Shown piece by piece: positions 40,059-50,855 of a DNA stretch of 64,000 nt (its first letter is position 1; each line of letters opens with the position of its first letter). The notes under the pieces are model-generated. The model was not told where the DNA came from. It worked only from the letters and a program-made list of their open reading frames with translations, and did no database searches. The DNA comes from Thermohalobaculum sp963822985 (GTDB taxonomy: Bacteria > Pseudomonadota > Alphaproteobacteria > Rhodobacterales > Rhodobacteraceae). The stretch is taken from the NCBI GenBank assembly GCA_963822985.1, contig CAWGJU010000005.1, positions 186,001 to 250,000 on the forward strand, read 5' to 3'. The position numbers and the translations under genes were made by a program.

Positions 40059-41024
40059 CTACTGGGCGCGGATGCGCTCGATCATCTCGTCGCCGAACTG
40101 CGAGCTGTACTGCTCGTAGGCCGGCTGGACGGCGGCCTCGAAGGCCGGGCGGTCGATCTCGGTGACGACCTCCATGCCCTGGTCGCGGAGCTTGTCGACG
40201 CCCGTCTCCTCGAGCTCGGTGACGCGGTCGCGCGTGACCCCGACCGAGGCCTTGGCGGCCTCCATCACCCAGCCCTGCTGCTCCTCGGTCAGGCTGTCCC
40301 ACTTGCTCTGCGACATCAGGATTATGGCGGGCGAGTAGAGATGCCCGGAAAGCGTCAGATACTTCTGCACCTCGGAGAAGTTCGAGACCGAGATCACGAC
40401 GATCGGGTTCTCCTGCGCGTCGACCACGCCCTGCTGCAGCGCGGTGAAGAGCTCGGCGAACGACATCGGCGTCGGCGCCGCGCCCAGCGCCTCGAAGGCC
40501 TTGAGGTGGATCGGGTTCTCCATGGTGCGGATCTTAAGTCCGGCGAGATCCTCCGGCGTCTCGATCGGCCGCTGCGAGTTGGTGATGTGCCGGAAGCCGT
40601 TCTCCGTCCAGGCCAGCGGCTTGAAGCCGGCTTCCTCGACCTTGGCCAGGAGTTCCTGGCCGATCTCGCCGTCCAGCACGCCGCGCGCATGGTCGTAGTC
40701 GCGGAACAGGAAGGGCAGGTCGAGCACCTGCGTCTCGGGCACGAAGTTCGGCAGCGGGCCGGTCGAGGTGATGACCATGTCGAGCGCGCCGATCTGGACC
40801 GCCTCGATCATCTCGCGCTCGCCGCCGAGCGCCGCCGCCGGATGCTGGACCAGCGTCATGTCGCCGCCCGACAGCTCCTCCAGCACTTCGCCGAAGCGCG
40901 TCATGCCCATGCCGTAATGCGAATCGAGCGTCGTCGCGTGGCCGACCTCGATGGTCGTCTGCGCGGATGCACCGGTTGCCAGGCCGGCCAGTGCAGCGGC
41001 CGCCAGAAGCGTCCGATAGATCAT
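40059..41024 (-). CDS. dctP: TRAP transporter solute-binding protein DctP
   Basis: 321 residues. The signal peptide ends at GASAQ (cleavage after residue 21). The DctP fold shows TTIEVGHATTLDSHYG, MVITSTGPLPNFVPETQVL, and the carboxylate-binding arginine region LKIRTMENPIHLKAF, with TALQQGVVDAQENPI later. It binds an organic acid in the periplasm; which one is not predictable. First gene of the operon. The 247-base upstream region separates it from the divergent response regulator. Confidence 0.93.
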   Translation of the reverse strand: MIYRTLLAAAALAGLATGASAQTTIEVGHATTLDSHYGMGMTRFGEVLEELSGGDMTLVQHPAAALGGEREMIEAVQIGALDMVITSTGPLPNFVPETQVLDLPFLFRDYDHARGVLDGEIGQELLAKVEEAGFKPLAWTENGFRHITNSQRPIETPEDLAGLKIRTMENPIHLKAFEALGAAPTPMSFAELFTALQQGVVDAQENPIVVISVSNFSEVQKYLTLSGHLYSPAIILMSQSKWDSLTEEQQGWVMEAAKASVGVTRDRVTELEETGVDKLRDQGMEVVTEIDRPAFEAAVQPAYEQYSSQFGDEMIERIRAQ

Positions 41025-41271
41025 GGCGTTCCTCCCTACTTTTTCTTTCAGCGAAGGCGACCGGGGGTGAATCGCCCGCGTGCGCCTCGGATGGTGAGTG
41101 GGGCACGAGACAGTTCGCGCCGCGCCTTGTCAACGCATCTGGATAATATCCGTACCGCGTCGGCGCGGCACGGGTCGCTTGCGGGCGACGCGGGGAAGGC
41201 TCGCCGCGCCCCTGCCGTTGCCCGGCCGCGGGTGCTGGCGGGCCTGCGGCGAACCGGCTAAAACGCGGGCC
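41025..41271. promoter_or_regulatory. Divergent TRAP operon/response regulator intergenic region
   Basis: 247 bases separate dctP from the response regulator gene. No gene fits. The AT-richer patch near 41130-41150 (CTGGATAATATCCG) is the only contrast to the surrounding GC-rich DNA and contains a loose GGATAATATCC palindrome, a possible regulator site. No convincing -35/-10 pair with proper spacing was found. Confidence 0.35.
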
Positions 41272-41973
<702 letters not shown>

Positions 41974-41980
41974 GCCGGGG

Positions 41981-43540
41981 ATGAGGTTTAGGCCACGCCT
42001 CTCGGCGGTGCTGCTGATCGTCAATCTGGCCGTCATCCTGCTGCCGATCGGCTCGATCTTCTTCTTCCGCATCTACGAGAACCAGCTGGTGCAGGAGACC
42101 GAGCGCGAGCTGATCAGCCAGGCGGCGCTGATCGGCGCGGCCTACGCCGCCGGGCTGCGGCGGGCGGAATTGGCCGGCGAACTGGCCGGCGACCTGCCGG
42201 CGGCGCCGCCCGGCGCGCCTGGGGCCGCCGGCTGGACGCCCGTGGACCCGGCGCTCGACCTTGCGCGTGTCGAGACGCTGCCGGCGCGGCCCGAGGGCGT
42301 GCCGCCGCCCGCGCCGCCCAACGCTGCGGCGGTGTCGGCCGGCGGGGCGCTCAGCCCCGTGCTCGACCGGGCGCAGCTGACGACGCTGATCGGCGCCCGG
42401 GTGCTCGACGCGCAGGGCACGGTGGTGGGCGGCACGGCCGAGATCGGGCTCAATTTCGCGCATGTGCCCGAGGTGGCGGCGGCGCTGTCGGGCCGGTACG
42501 CCAGCGCGCTGCGCTATCGCGAGCTGCAGAACGCGCCGAGCGTGCTCGCCCGCGTCTCGCGCGGCACCGGCGTGCGCGTCTTCGTGGCGCTGCCGGTGGT
42601 GGCCGATGGCCGGATCCTGGGCGCCGTCTACCTGTCGCGCACGCCCAAGAGCGTGCTTCGCCACCTCTATGACGAGCGCGAGAAGGCGGCGCTGGCGGGG
42701 GCGACGATGCTGGTGCTGGCGGCCTCGCTGGCGCTCCTGACCTCGCGGACGATCTCGCGCCCCGTGGCCGAGCTCCTGGCGCGGACGCGGGCGGTGGCGA
42801 GCGGCGAGCGGGCGACGATGGCGCCGCTCGAGCGGCCCGGCACGCGCGAGATGGCCGAGCTGGGCCAGGGCATAGCGCGCATGGCCACGGCGCTGAACCG
42901 GCGCGCCGAGTACATCAGGACGCTGGCGCGCCATGTCAGCCACGAGTTCAAGACGCCGATCGCCGCCATCCAGGGCGCGGCCGAACTGTTGCAGGACCAC
43001 GAGATGACGGGCGACGAGCGCCGGCGCTTTGCCGGTAACATCGCCGCCGACGGGGCGCGGCTGAAGGCGCTGCTCGACCGGCTGATGGAGCTGGCCAAGG
43101 CCGAGAACGCGGTGCAGACCGACGCGCGCGCCGCGCTGCTGCCGGTGGCCGAGCGGGCGGCGGCGCGGCTGCCCGAAGGGGTCGCCGCCGCGATCGACGT
43201 ACCCGACGGGCTGCAGGCGCGGATCGCCGAGGACGCGCTGGCAATCGTGCTGGGCAACCTGTTCGAGAACGCCGCCCAGCACGGCGCCAGCCGGGTCGCC
43301 GTGACGGCGCGGGCCGAGGGCGGCGCCGTGGTGCTGACCGTCGCCGACGACGGTCGCGGCGTCTCGGTGGCGAACCGCGAGCGAATCTTCGAGCATTTCT
43401 TCACCACGCGGCGCGAGCAGGGCGGCACGGGGCTTGGCCTCGGCATCGTCAAGGCGCTGCTGGCGGCGCATGGCGGCGGCATCGAGCTGGCCGAGACGGC
43501 TGCGCCCGGAGCGGTGTTCAAGCTGACGCTGCGCGCCTGA
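41981..43540 (+). CDS. Sensor histidine kinase
   Basis: 519 residues. The first membrane segment is at 8-29, followed by a periplasmic domain of about 205 residues with a proline/alanine-rich stretch (75-115), and the second segment at 236-256. The HAMP linker follows, then the H-box RHVSHEFKTPIAA with H321, the N box NLFENAAQHG, the G1 box VADDGRGV, and the G2 box GTGLGLGIVKAL. Partner of the response regulator just upstream. A CreC/BaeS-like type; signal unknown. Frame intact. Confidence 0.92.
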   Translation: MRFRPRLSAVLLIVNLAVILLPIGSIFFFRIYENQLVQETERELISQAALIGAAYAAGLRRAELAGELAGDLPAAPPGAPGAAGWTPVDPALDLARVETLPARPEGVPPPAPPNAAAVSAGGALSPVLDRAQLTTLIGARVLDAQGTVVGGTAEIGLNFAHVPEVAAALSGRYASALRYRELQNAPSVLARVSRGTGVRVFVALPVVADGRILGAVYLSRTPKSVLRHLYDEREKAALAGATMLVLAASLALLTSRTISRPVAELLARTRAVASGERATMAPLERPGTREMAELGQGIARMATALNRRAEYIRTLARHVSHEFKTPIAAIQGAAELLQDHEMTGDERRRFAGNIAADGARLKALLDRLMELAKAENAVQTDARAALLPVAERAAARLPEGVAAAIDVPDGLQARIAEDALAIVLGNLFENAAQHGASRVAVTARAEGGAVVLTVADDGRGVSVANRERIFEHFFTTRREQGGTGLGLGIVKALLAAHGGGIELAETAAPGAVFKLTLRA

Positions 43541-43563
43541 TCGGATCAGCGAACAGGAAAGCC

Positions 43564-43657
43564 TCATCCCTAGCCCCTCCGAGGCGGAGGGGGGGTGGCT
43601 CGGCGACGGCCGCTGGCGCCCCCCCTCTCCGCTTCGGAGAGGGCGGGGGAGAGGTTT
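43564..43657. repeat. Double-palindrome intergenic element
   Basis: The stretch contains CCCCTCC GAGGC GGAGGGG near its start and, 32 bases on, CCCTCTCCG CTT CGGAGAGGG (43623-43643), a 9-base-pair stem with a three-base loop. It lies between the convergent histidine kinase and DnaE2-fragment genes. It looks like a member of a genome-wide repeat family; the hairpins could also terminate transcription. A looser relative is at 27879-27913. Confidence 0.6.
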
Positions 43658-43732
43658 GCCGCTGGCCCCGGCGTGCGGGGTTGCCGGCGCGACGCTTTCC
43701 TCTTGCGCGCAGAAGCGCGCGGACGGCGGACT

Positions 43733-44188
43733 TCAGTGGAAATCGCGGCTGGGGAACAGCTGGCGCGTCTCGTCGCGCGGGTGGTTGACGCGTGGGCGAT
43801 TCCCGAGCGGGCGATTCCCGAGCGGGCGGTGGTCCATGGTCGGGCGCCTGCCCTCGTCGGCATAGGGGCTGCGCGTGTCCGGCATGCCCAGGCGGTCGAG
43901 CAGGTGCGAGAGGTCCTCGATCCGCCAGGCGACGAGGTGCCGGACCGAGCCCTCGCTCTGCAATTGACCGGTCACGCGCAGCAGGCGCCCGGCGATGACG
44001 GCGCGACGGTTGCGCTCGTAGACCTTGGGCCAGACGATCACGTTGGCGATGCCGGTCTCGTCCTCCAGCGTCACGAAGATGACGCCCGAGGCGGTGCCGG
44101 GCCGCTGCCGGGTGATGACGAGCCCGGCGACGCGGGCGCGCGAGCGGTCGGGCGTCAGCGCCAGCTCGGCGCAGGTGAGGGTGCGCAT
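43733..44188 (-). CDS. Orphan C-terminal OB domain of DnaE2-type error-prone DNA polymerase
   Basis: 151 residues. The sequence RVAGLVITRQRPGTASGV...VIFVTLEDETGIANVI and the following KVYERNRRAVIAGRLLRVTG plus HLVAWRIEDLSHLL, and the terminal SRDFH, are the last domain of DnaE2 (the SOS mutasome alpha subunit). The rest of the protein (over 900 residues: PHP and polymerase domains) is missing: upstream lies the start of a formate/nitrite channel gene. ATG 44188 gives a complete stand-alone frame. The linker before SRDFH holds a 15-base tandem duplication (GNRPL repeated). Either a truncated remnant or an independent single-strand-DNA-binding protein. Confidence 0.75.
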   Translation of the reverse strand: MRTLTCAELALTPDRSRARVAGLVITRQRPGTASGVIFVTLEDETGIANVIVWPKVYERNRRAVIAGRLLRVTGQLQSEGSVRHLVAWRIEDLSHLLDRLGMPDTRSPYADEGRRPTMDHRPLGNRPLGNRPRVNHPRDETRQLFPSRDFH

Positions 44189-44240
44189 CGGCGCCTCGTG
44201 TGAGAACAAATGCGGAACATAGCAGCCCGGGCGCGCCCGG

Positions 44241-45119
44241 TCAAACGCGCGATCCATAGGCCAGGCGGTAAGCCAACGCCACGCCGCCCGCGCCGCCGGT
44301 GATGTTGCCCAGCGTCACGAGCGCGATGTTCTCGGCCGCCTCGGCCAGCGTCACCGGCGCGCCGGCCAGCGCGCCAAGCGGGAAGAAGAACATGTTCGCG
44401 ACCGAGTGCTCCATGCCGAGCAGCACGAAGGCCGAGATGGGCGGCAGGATCACCAGTACCTTGCCCGCGACGTCGCGCGCCGCGATCGTCAGCCAGACGG
44501 CGAGGCAGACCAGCATGTTGCAGATGACACCCCTGGCGATGACCTCGACGGGGCCGAGCGCGGCCTTGGCCTCGGCGATGGCGGCCGCGGTGGCGCCGAA
44601 AGGCCCTGCCGTCAGACCCGTCAGCCAGACCAGCACCGCGAGCGCCAGCGAGCCGGCAAGGTTGCCGGCGTAGACCACCGCCCAGGCGCGGCCGAGCTCG
44701 CGGGCCGAGATCAGCCGGTCGACCGCCGCCAGCACCATCAGCGCGTTGCCGGTGAAGAGCTCGGCGCCGCCGACGATGACGAGGATGAGCCCGAGCGAGA
44801 AGACGAGGCCGCCGAGCAGCCGCGTCGGCCCGTGGCTCGGGTCGGCCCCGGTCATCGCCATCAGATAGGCCATGGCGCCAAGGCCGATGAAGACACCGGC
44901 GAGCACGGCCAACGTCGCCATGCGGATCAGCGGCAGGCGCGCCTTGGCGACCCCGGCGGCGCGGACCAGCGCGGCGATCTCGGCCGGCTTGTAGGCGTCG
45001 ATGCCGGTCGGGTTGGCCGGCGAGTTGCGCGGCGCCATCTCTCCGCTGCTGACGGGTCCGCCGGCGCTGGGGCGAGCGATGTCCGTACGGGCGGGATCGC
45101 TGGTCTCTCGCGCAGGCAT
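44241..45119 (-). CDS. Formate/nitrite transporter family channel
   Basis: 292 residues with six membrane helices of the FNT fold. Recognisable: MAYLMAMTGADPSHGPTRLL, the first helix break region GGAELFTGNALMVLAAVD, the Omega-loop-like VYAGNLAGSLALAVLV, RGVICNMLVCLAVWL, and MEHSVANMFFFPLGAL in the fifth helix. Channels of this family pass formate, nitrite or related anions. A charged N-terminal tail of about 60 residues precedes the first helix. ATG 45119; other in-frame starts exist. Divergent from the AbrB-family gene. Confidence 0.88.
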   Translation of the reverse strand: MPARETSDPARTDIARPSAGGPVSSGEMAPRNSPANPTGIDAYKPAEIAALVRAAGVAKARLPLIRMATLAVLAGVFIGLGAMAYLMAMTGADPSHGPTRLLGGLVFSLGLILVIVGGAELFTGNALMVLAAVDRLISARELGRAWAVVYAGNLAGSLALAVLVWLTGLTAGPFGATAAAIAEAKAALGPVEVIARGVICNMLVCLAVWLTIAARDVAGKVLVILPPISAFVLLGMEHSVANMFFFPLGALAGAPVTLAEAAENIALVTLGNITGGAGGVALAYRLAYGSRV

Positions 45120-45207
45120 CCGACCGTCCTCACCTCCTGGCCCGCGCCGGCATGCGGGCGCGAGTGGCCGCATGCATTGATCGGGGTCAATTCGCGCCCG
45201 CCCGTCC

Positions 45208-45269
45208 GGGCCGAGCCTGGGCCGAGCCTGGGCCGAGCCTGGGCCGAGCCTGGGCCGAGCCTGGGCCGA
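45208..45269. repeat. 11-bp minisatellite, 5.6 copies
   Basis: Five perfect tandem copies of GGGCCGAGCCT and a partial sixth. Because the unit is not a multiple of three and lies in the gap between divergent transporter genes, it is non-coding. Its copy number could vary by slippage and change the spacing within the shared promoter region. Confidence 0.9.
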
Positions 45270-45301
45270 TCGGGCGGTTGCGCGGCGAACGGCTTCTGCT
45301 A

Positions 45302-45321
45302 CTGCATACAACTGTATGCAG
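45302..45321. promoter_or_regulatory. 20-bp palindrome overlapping the AbrB-family start codon
   Basis: A perfect inverted repeat, CTGCATAC-AACT-GTATGCAG, whose right arm contains the ATG (45316) of the next gene. AT-rich palindromes of this form are typical operators for dimeric repressors, and occlusion of the start region would block transcription or translation. No regulator gene is adjacent. The palindrome could instead act as an mRNA hairpin over the start codon. Confidence 0.5.
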
Positions 45322-46365
45322 TTCCGCGCGGTCTTCTCTCCCTGGCGGCTGGCAACGCTCGGGCTGTCCGCGGCGGGGGCTGGCGCGTTCTGGTGGCTGG
45401 GCCTGCCGCTGCCGCTGTTGCTCGGGCCGATGTTCGCCTGCCTCGCCGCCGCGCTGGCGGGCATGCCGCTCAAGGGCGTGCCGCCGATTTCCGAGGCGAT
45501 GCGCCCCGTTCTGGGGGTAGCGGTCGGTGCCTCGCTGACGCCGGCGCTCTTCGCCCGGCTCGGCGACATGGCGCTCTCGGTCTCGCTGGTCCCGGTCTTC
45601 ATCCTGCTGATAGGCCTGACCGGCTATCCCTATTTCCGCCGGCTCTGGGGGTTCGACCACGCGACGAGCTATTACGCCGCGATGCCGGGCGGGCTGCAGG
45701 ACATGCTGCTTTTCGGCATCGAGGCCGGCGCCAATCCGCGCGCGCTGTCGCTGATCCATACGACGCGGGTCCTGGTCATCGTCTCGCTGATGCCCTTCCT
45801 GATCCGGTGGCTGTACGAGCTGCCGCTCTCCGGGCCGCCCGGCAAGCATGCCGGCGCCATCCCGCCCTTCGAGTTCGTCATCATGGCCGTCTGCGGCGTG
45901 GTCGGCTGGTGGCTGGCCCGCCGCATCGGGCTGTTCGGCGCGCCGATGCTGGGGCCGATGATCGTGGCGGGCGCCGTCGCCTTTGCCGACGGGCTGCACT
46001 TCCGGCCCCCCGCCGAGGCGATGTGGGTGGCGCAGTTCTTTCTCGGCATCGGGATCGGCGTCAAATATGTCGGCATCACGATGGCCGAGATCCGCCGCAT
46101 GCTGATCGCCTCGCTGGGCTATTGCGTGATGCTGACCGTGCTGAGCATCGCCTTTGCCGAGACGGTCATCCAGGCCGGGATCGCGCCGCCGCTCGACGCC
46201 ATCCTGGCCTTCGCCCCCGGCGGACAGGCCGAGATGGTGCTGCTGGCGATCATCGCCGGGACGGACGTGGCCTATGTCGTGACGCACCATTTGCTGCGCG
46301 TCGTCCTCGTCATCCTGGGCGCGCCCTTCGCGGCGCGCTGGCTGGCGCCGCCCCGCCGTGACTGA
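45316..46365 (+). CDS. AbrB-family (ammonia monooxygenase-like) membrane protein
   Basis: 349 residues with about nine or ten membrane helices in two homologous halves (LPLLLGPMFACLAAALAGMP; APMLGPMIVAGAVAFADGL), and the signatures YYAAMPGGLQDMLLFG and LAFAPGGQAEMVLLA, which place it in the AbrB/AmoA-like family of putative transporters. Despite the family name it is not an oxygenase. ATG 45316 leads directly into the first helix. The stop falls within a 12-base direct repeat. Confidence 0.87.
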   Translation: MQFRAVFSPWRLATLGLSAAGAGAFWWLGLPLPLLLGPMFACLAAALAGMPLKGVPPISEAMRPVLGVAVGASLTPALFARLGDMALSVSLVPVFILLIGLTGYPYFRRLWGFDHATSYYAAMPGGLQDMLLFGIEAGANPRALSLIHTTRVLVIVSLMPFLIRWLYELPLSGPPGKHAGAIPPFEFVIMAVCGVVGWWLARRIGLFGAPMLGPMIVAGAVAFADGLHFRPPAEAMWVAQFFLGIGIGVKYVGITMAEIRRMLIASLGYCVMLTVLSIAFAETVIQAGIAPPLDAILAFAPGGQAEMVLLAIIAGTDVAYVVTHHLLRVVLVILGAPFAARWLAPPRRD

Positions 46366-46404
46366 GGGCGCGACTCAGGGGGCGACTGAGGGCGCGACTG
46401 AGAG
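46360..46404. repeat. 12-bp direct repeats across the AbrB-family stop codon
   Basis: GACTGAGGGCGC, GACTCAGGGGGC, GACTGAGGGCGC and a partial fourth copy run head to tail. The first copy contains the stop codon of the preceding gene, so expansion or loss of copies leaves that protein unchanged. Confidence 0.75.
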
Positions 46405-46471
46405 GCGGGATTGAGAGCCGGCCGGGGTTCGTCTAAGCGTGAGGGTGCCGCCCGAGGCTTTGCGAGGCCGC

Positions 46472-47374
46472 ATGAAGGACCGGATCGACGCCACGGGCGC
46501 GGCAGCGCTGCTGTGCTTCTCGCTGCTGATGGGCGTGAACCAGGTGCTGGTCAAGCTGGTCAATGCCGGGCTGGCGCCGGCATTCCAGGCGGGGCTGCGG
46601 TCGGCCTGCGCGCTGCCGCTGGTGGTGCTGTTCGCCGTCGTCGCGCGCCGCAGGCTCAGCGTCAGGGACGGCTCGCTCGGACCCGGGATCATCTGCGGGC
46701 TGCTGTTCTCGGGCGAGTTCCTGCTACTGTTCCTGGGCCTTGACCGCACGACGGTCAGCCGCGCCTCGGTGCTTTTCTACACCATGCCGGTCTGGGTCGC
46801 CGTGAGCGCGCATTTCCTCCTGCCCGGCGAGCGGATGAGCCTGCGCCGGCTGGTCGGGCTGGCCCTGGCCGTCTGCGGGGTGGCGCTGGCGCTGCTCGGC
46901 CGGGCGCCGTCGCTGGGGCACGCCTCGCTGATCGGAGACCTCATGTGCCTTGCCGGCGCGGCCTGCTGGGCCGGCATCGCGCTGGTGGTGCGGACGACAC
47001 AGCTGCGGCGCGCCGAGCCGGAGATGCAGCTCGTCTACCAGCTCGCCGTCTCGGCGGTGGTGCTGCTGGCCGCGGCGCCGCTCTTCGGCGCAACAGTGCG
47101 CGAGGTGACGCCGGCCATCGGCGGCATCTTCGCCTTTCAGGTGGTGGTGGTCGTCTCCTTCGGGTTCCTGATCTTCTTTTGGGTGCTCCGGCACTATCCG
47201 GCCTCGGACATGGCGGCCTTCACGTTTCTCGCGCCGCTCTTCGGCGTGCTGGCCGGCTGGATGATCCTGGACGAGCCGGTCTCGCCGGCGATCATCGGGG
47301 CGCTGGCGCTGGTGGGCACGGGCATCGTGCTGGTGAACTGGAAGCCGCGGGCGAGGACGGCGCCCGTGGCGTAG
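46472..47374 (+). CDS. EamA/DMT-family permease
   Basis: 300 residues, ten predicted membrane helices in two EamA repeats (about 8-138 and 150-290). Readable repeat motifs: FSLLMGVNQVLVKLVNAGLAP, LDRTTVSRASVLFYTMPVW, and AAFTFLAPLFGVLAGWMILD near the C-terminus. A drug/metabolite exporter of unknown substrate. ATG 46472 is chosen; an in-frame GTG at 46439 would add 11 residues. Follows the AbrB-family gene on the same strand after 106 bases. Confidence 0.88.
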   Translation: MKDRIDATGAAALLCFSLLMGVNQVLVKLVNAGLAPAFQAGLRSACALPLVVLFAVVARRRLSVRDGSLGPGIICGLLFSGEFLLLFLGLDRTTVSRASVLFYTMPVWVAVSAHFLLPGERMSLRRLVGLALAVCGVALALLGRAPSLGHASLIGDLMCLAGAACWAGIALVVRTTQLRRAEPEMQLVYQLAVSAVVLLAAAPLFGATVREVTPAIGGIFAFQVVVVVSFGFLIFFWVLRHYPASDMAAFTFLAPLFGVLAGWMILDEPVSPAIIGALALVGTGIVLVNWKPRARTAPVA

Positions 47375-47465
47375 GCGGATCTGGGGCAAGCCTGCGTTGG
47401 GCGGGGCCCCAAAATGGGAGAGGAAGGCCCTGACGGCCGATGGCGGGTGCAGCGCAGCTGCTGGT

Positions 47466-49304
<1,839 letters not shown>

Positions 49305-49385
49305 GGAGGTATCCTCTGCGGCCGGTCGACCGCCGGTCTATGAACGCGCCACTCGCATTACGCCAGAGCGACCAAAGCGCAACCT

Positions 49386-50855
49386 TCAAGCGGCTCGCAG
49401 CCGTTCCAGATGCCCCGCCGCGGCGCGCAGCTCGTCCTGGAAGCGCGTCGTCTCGGCCAGCTTCTGCTGGCTGTCCTGCAGCCGCAGCAGATAGGAGGGA
49501 TGGATCGTCAGGAAGACGGGCGCGCCGTCGTCCGTCTCCTCGAGCTGGCCGCGCCGGCTCAGGATGCCCTTGCCGCTGCCGGTCAGCAACTCGGCCGCCG
49601 TGGCGCCCAGCGCCACGACGAGGCGCGGCTTGACGAGCGTGCGCTCGGCATCGAGCCACCATTTGCAGGCCGAGACCTCGCCCGAGTTCGGCCGCTGGTG
49701 CAGGCGGCGCTTGCCGCGCATGCTGTATTTGAAGTGCTTCACGGCGTTGGTGACGAAGACGATGCGGCGGTCGATGCCGGCGGCCTTGCAAGCCTCGTCG
49801 AGCAGCTGTCCCGCCGGGCCGATGAAGGGGCGGCCGGCCAGGTCCTCCTTGTCGCCCGGCTGCTCGCCCACGAACATCAGCTCGGCATCGGCCGGGCCCT
49901 CGCCCATGACGACCTGCGTCGCGTCCTTGTAGAGCGCGCAGCGCGTGCAGGCGCCGACCTCGTCCTTCAGCGACCCCAACCCCTTCGGCTCGCGGCCGGT
50001 GCCGATGACGGTCGGCCGGCGCTCGGCCATCCGCAGCGCGCGCAGCGGCGGAGCGGTGGGGGCGGCCTCGCGCATCTCGCGGGCGCGGGTGCCGGCCCCG
50101 GCGATCAGCTCGGGGATGGCCTGCGCCTCGGGCATGTTGCGCCAGTAGCGCTTTGGCATCTCGGATTGCATGGCCTTCACCTTCAATCGCGCCGGGTTGA
50201 AGATGCTACGAAAATACTCCGACCAGAGTTCCTCGGTCGCGTCCTCGGCCAAAGGCGGCTTGGACTGGCCGGGCGCGAAGCTCAGCCGGCCGTCCGCGAA
50301 GACGGCCGTCAGCTCGGGCGTGACCATGCGCCAGTCCATGTCGGCGAAGCGCGCGGCGAAGAAGGGCGCCGTCGGCTCAAGCGTGTGGTGCAGCGGCTCG
50401 AACCAGGCGGCGAAGCTGCGCCGTGCAGCGTCGGGGGCGGCATTGGGGTGGGCAGCATCGGACGGGCCGATCTCGCGGAAACGGACGAAGGCCTTCATCT
50501 TGTGCTGGCAGCGGCGGACCGATTTCTCCATGGCGCGCAGCCGCGCCAGCGCCGGATCGGCGCGGTCGTTCATCAGGCCGGGCTGGTGGCGCACGCGCCA
50601 CAGAAACGCGTAGAGGCGGGCGAAGCGTTCGGGGTCGCTGTGCCAGGCGACCGTGTCGGCAAGCTCGAGGAAGCCGCGGGGCACGGTGCCGGCCTGCCCG
50701 GCGGGCGGAGCACCTTCGCCGGCGAAGAGGTCGCCCGGCGCCTCGCCATAGGACCAGACAACCTCCTCGGGCGGCAGGCCGGCGGCGAGACAGGCGCGCG
50801 CGGCCTCGCGCCAGGCCTTGGCCGTGCCAAGCGTGGGCAGCACGACGCTGCGCAT
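49386..50855 (-). CDS. udgX: DUF4130-UdgX fusion, uracil-DNA-binding repair protein
   Basis: 489 residues in two domains. Residues 1-270 are DUF4130 (RLRAMEKSVRRCQHKMKAF, WFEPLHHTLEPTAPFFAARF, and YFRSIFNPARLKVKAMQSEM). Residues 290-489 are a UDG-superfamily domain: Fe-S cysteines in GACTRCALYKD, the active-site loop FVGEQPGDKEDLAGRPFIG, and the loop GKRRLHQRPN whose histidine (H386) corresponds to the one that UdgX links covalently to the abasic site. The HPSYLLR motif is present. ATG 50855 overlaps the radical-SAM stop (ATGA), so the two are translationally coupled. Confidence 0.92.
   Translation of the reverse strand: MRSVVLPTLGTAKAWREAARACLAAGLPPEEVVWSYGEAPGDLFAGEGAPPAGQAGTVPRGFLELADTVAWHSDPERFARLYAFLWRVRHQPGLMNDRADPALARLRAMEKSVRRCQHKMKAFVRFREIGPSDAAHPNAAPDAARRSFAAWFEPLHHTLEPTAPFFAARFADMDWRMVTPELTAVFADGRLSFAPGQSKPPLAEDATEELWSEYFRSIFNPARLKVKAMQSEMPKRYWRNMPEAQAIPELIAGAGTRAREMREAAPTAPPLRALRMAERRPTVIGTGREPKGLGSLKDEVGACTRCALYKDATQVVMGEGPADAELMFVGEQPGDKEDLAGRPFIGPAGQLLDEACKAAGIDRRIVFVTNAVKHFKYSMRGKRRLHQRPNSGEVSACKWWLDAERTLVKPRLVVALGATAAELLTGSGKGILSRRGQLEETDDGAPVFLTIHPSYLLRLQDSQQKLAETTRFQDELRAAAGHLERLRAA

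Noticed and set aside
41128..41150. Sigma-70 promoter TTGTCA...TAATAT upstream of the response regulator
   Set aside because: Spacing between the two hexamers is about 11 bases, too short for a functional promoter.
45208..45269. CRISPR-like repeat array
   Set aside because: The 11-bp units are directly adjacent without spacers, so this is a minisatellite.
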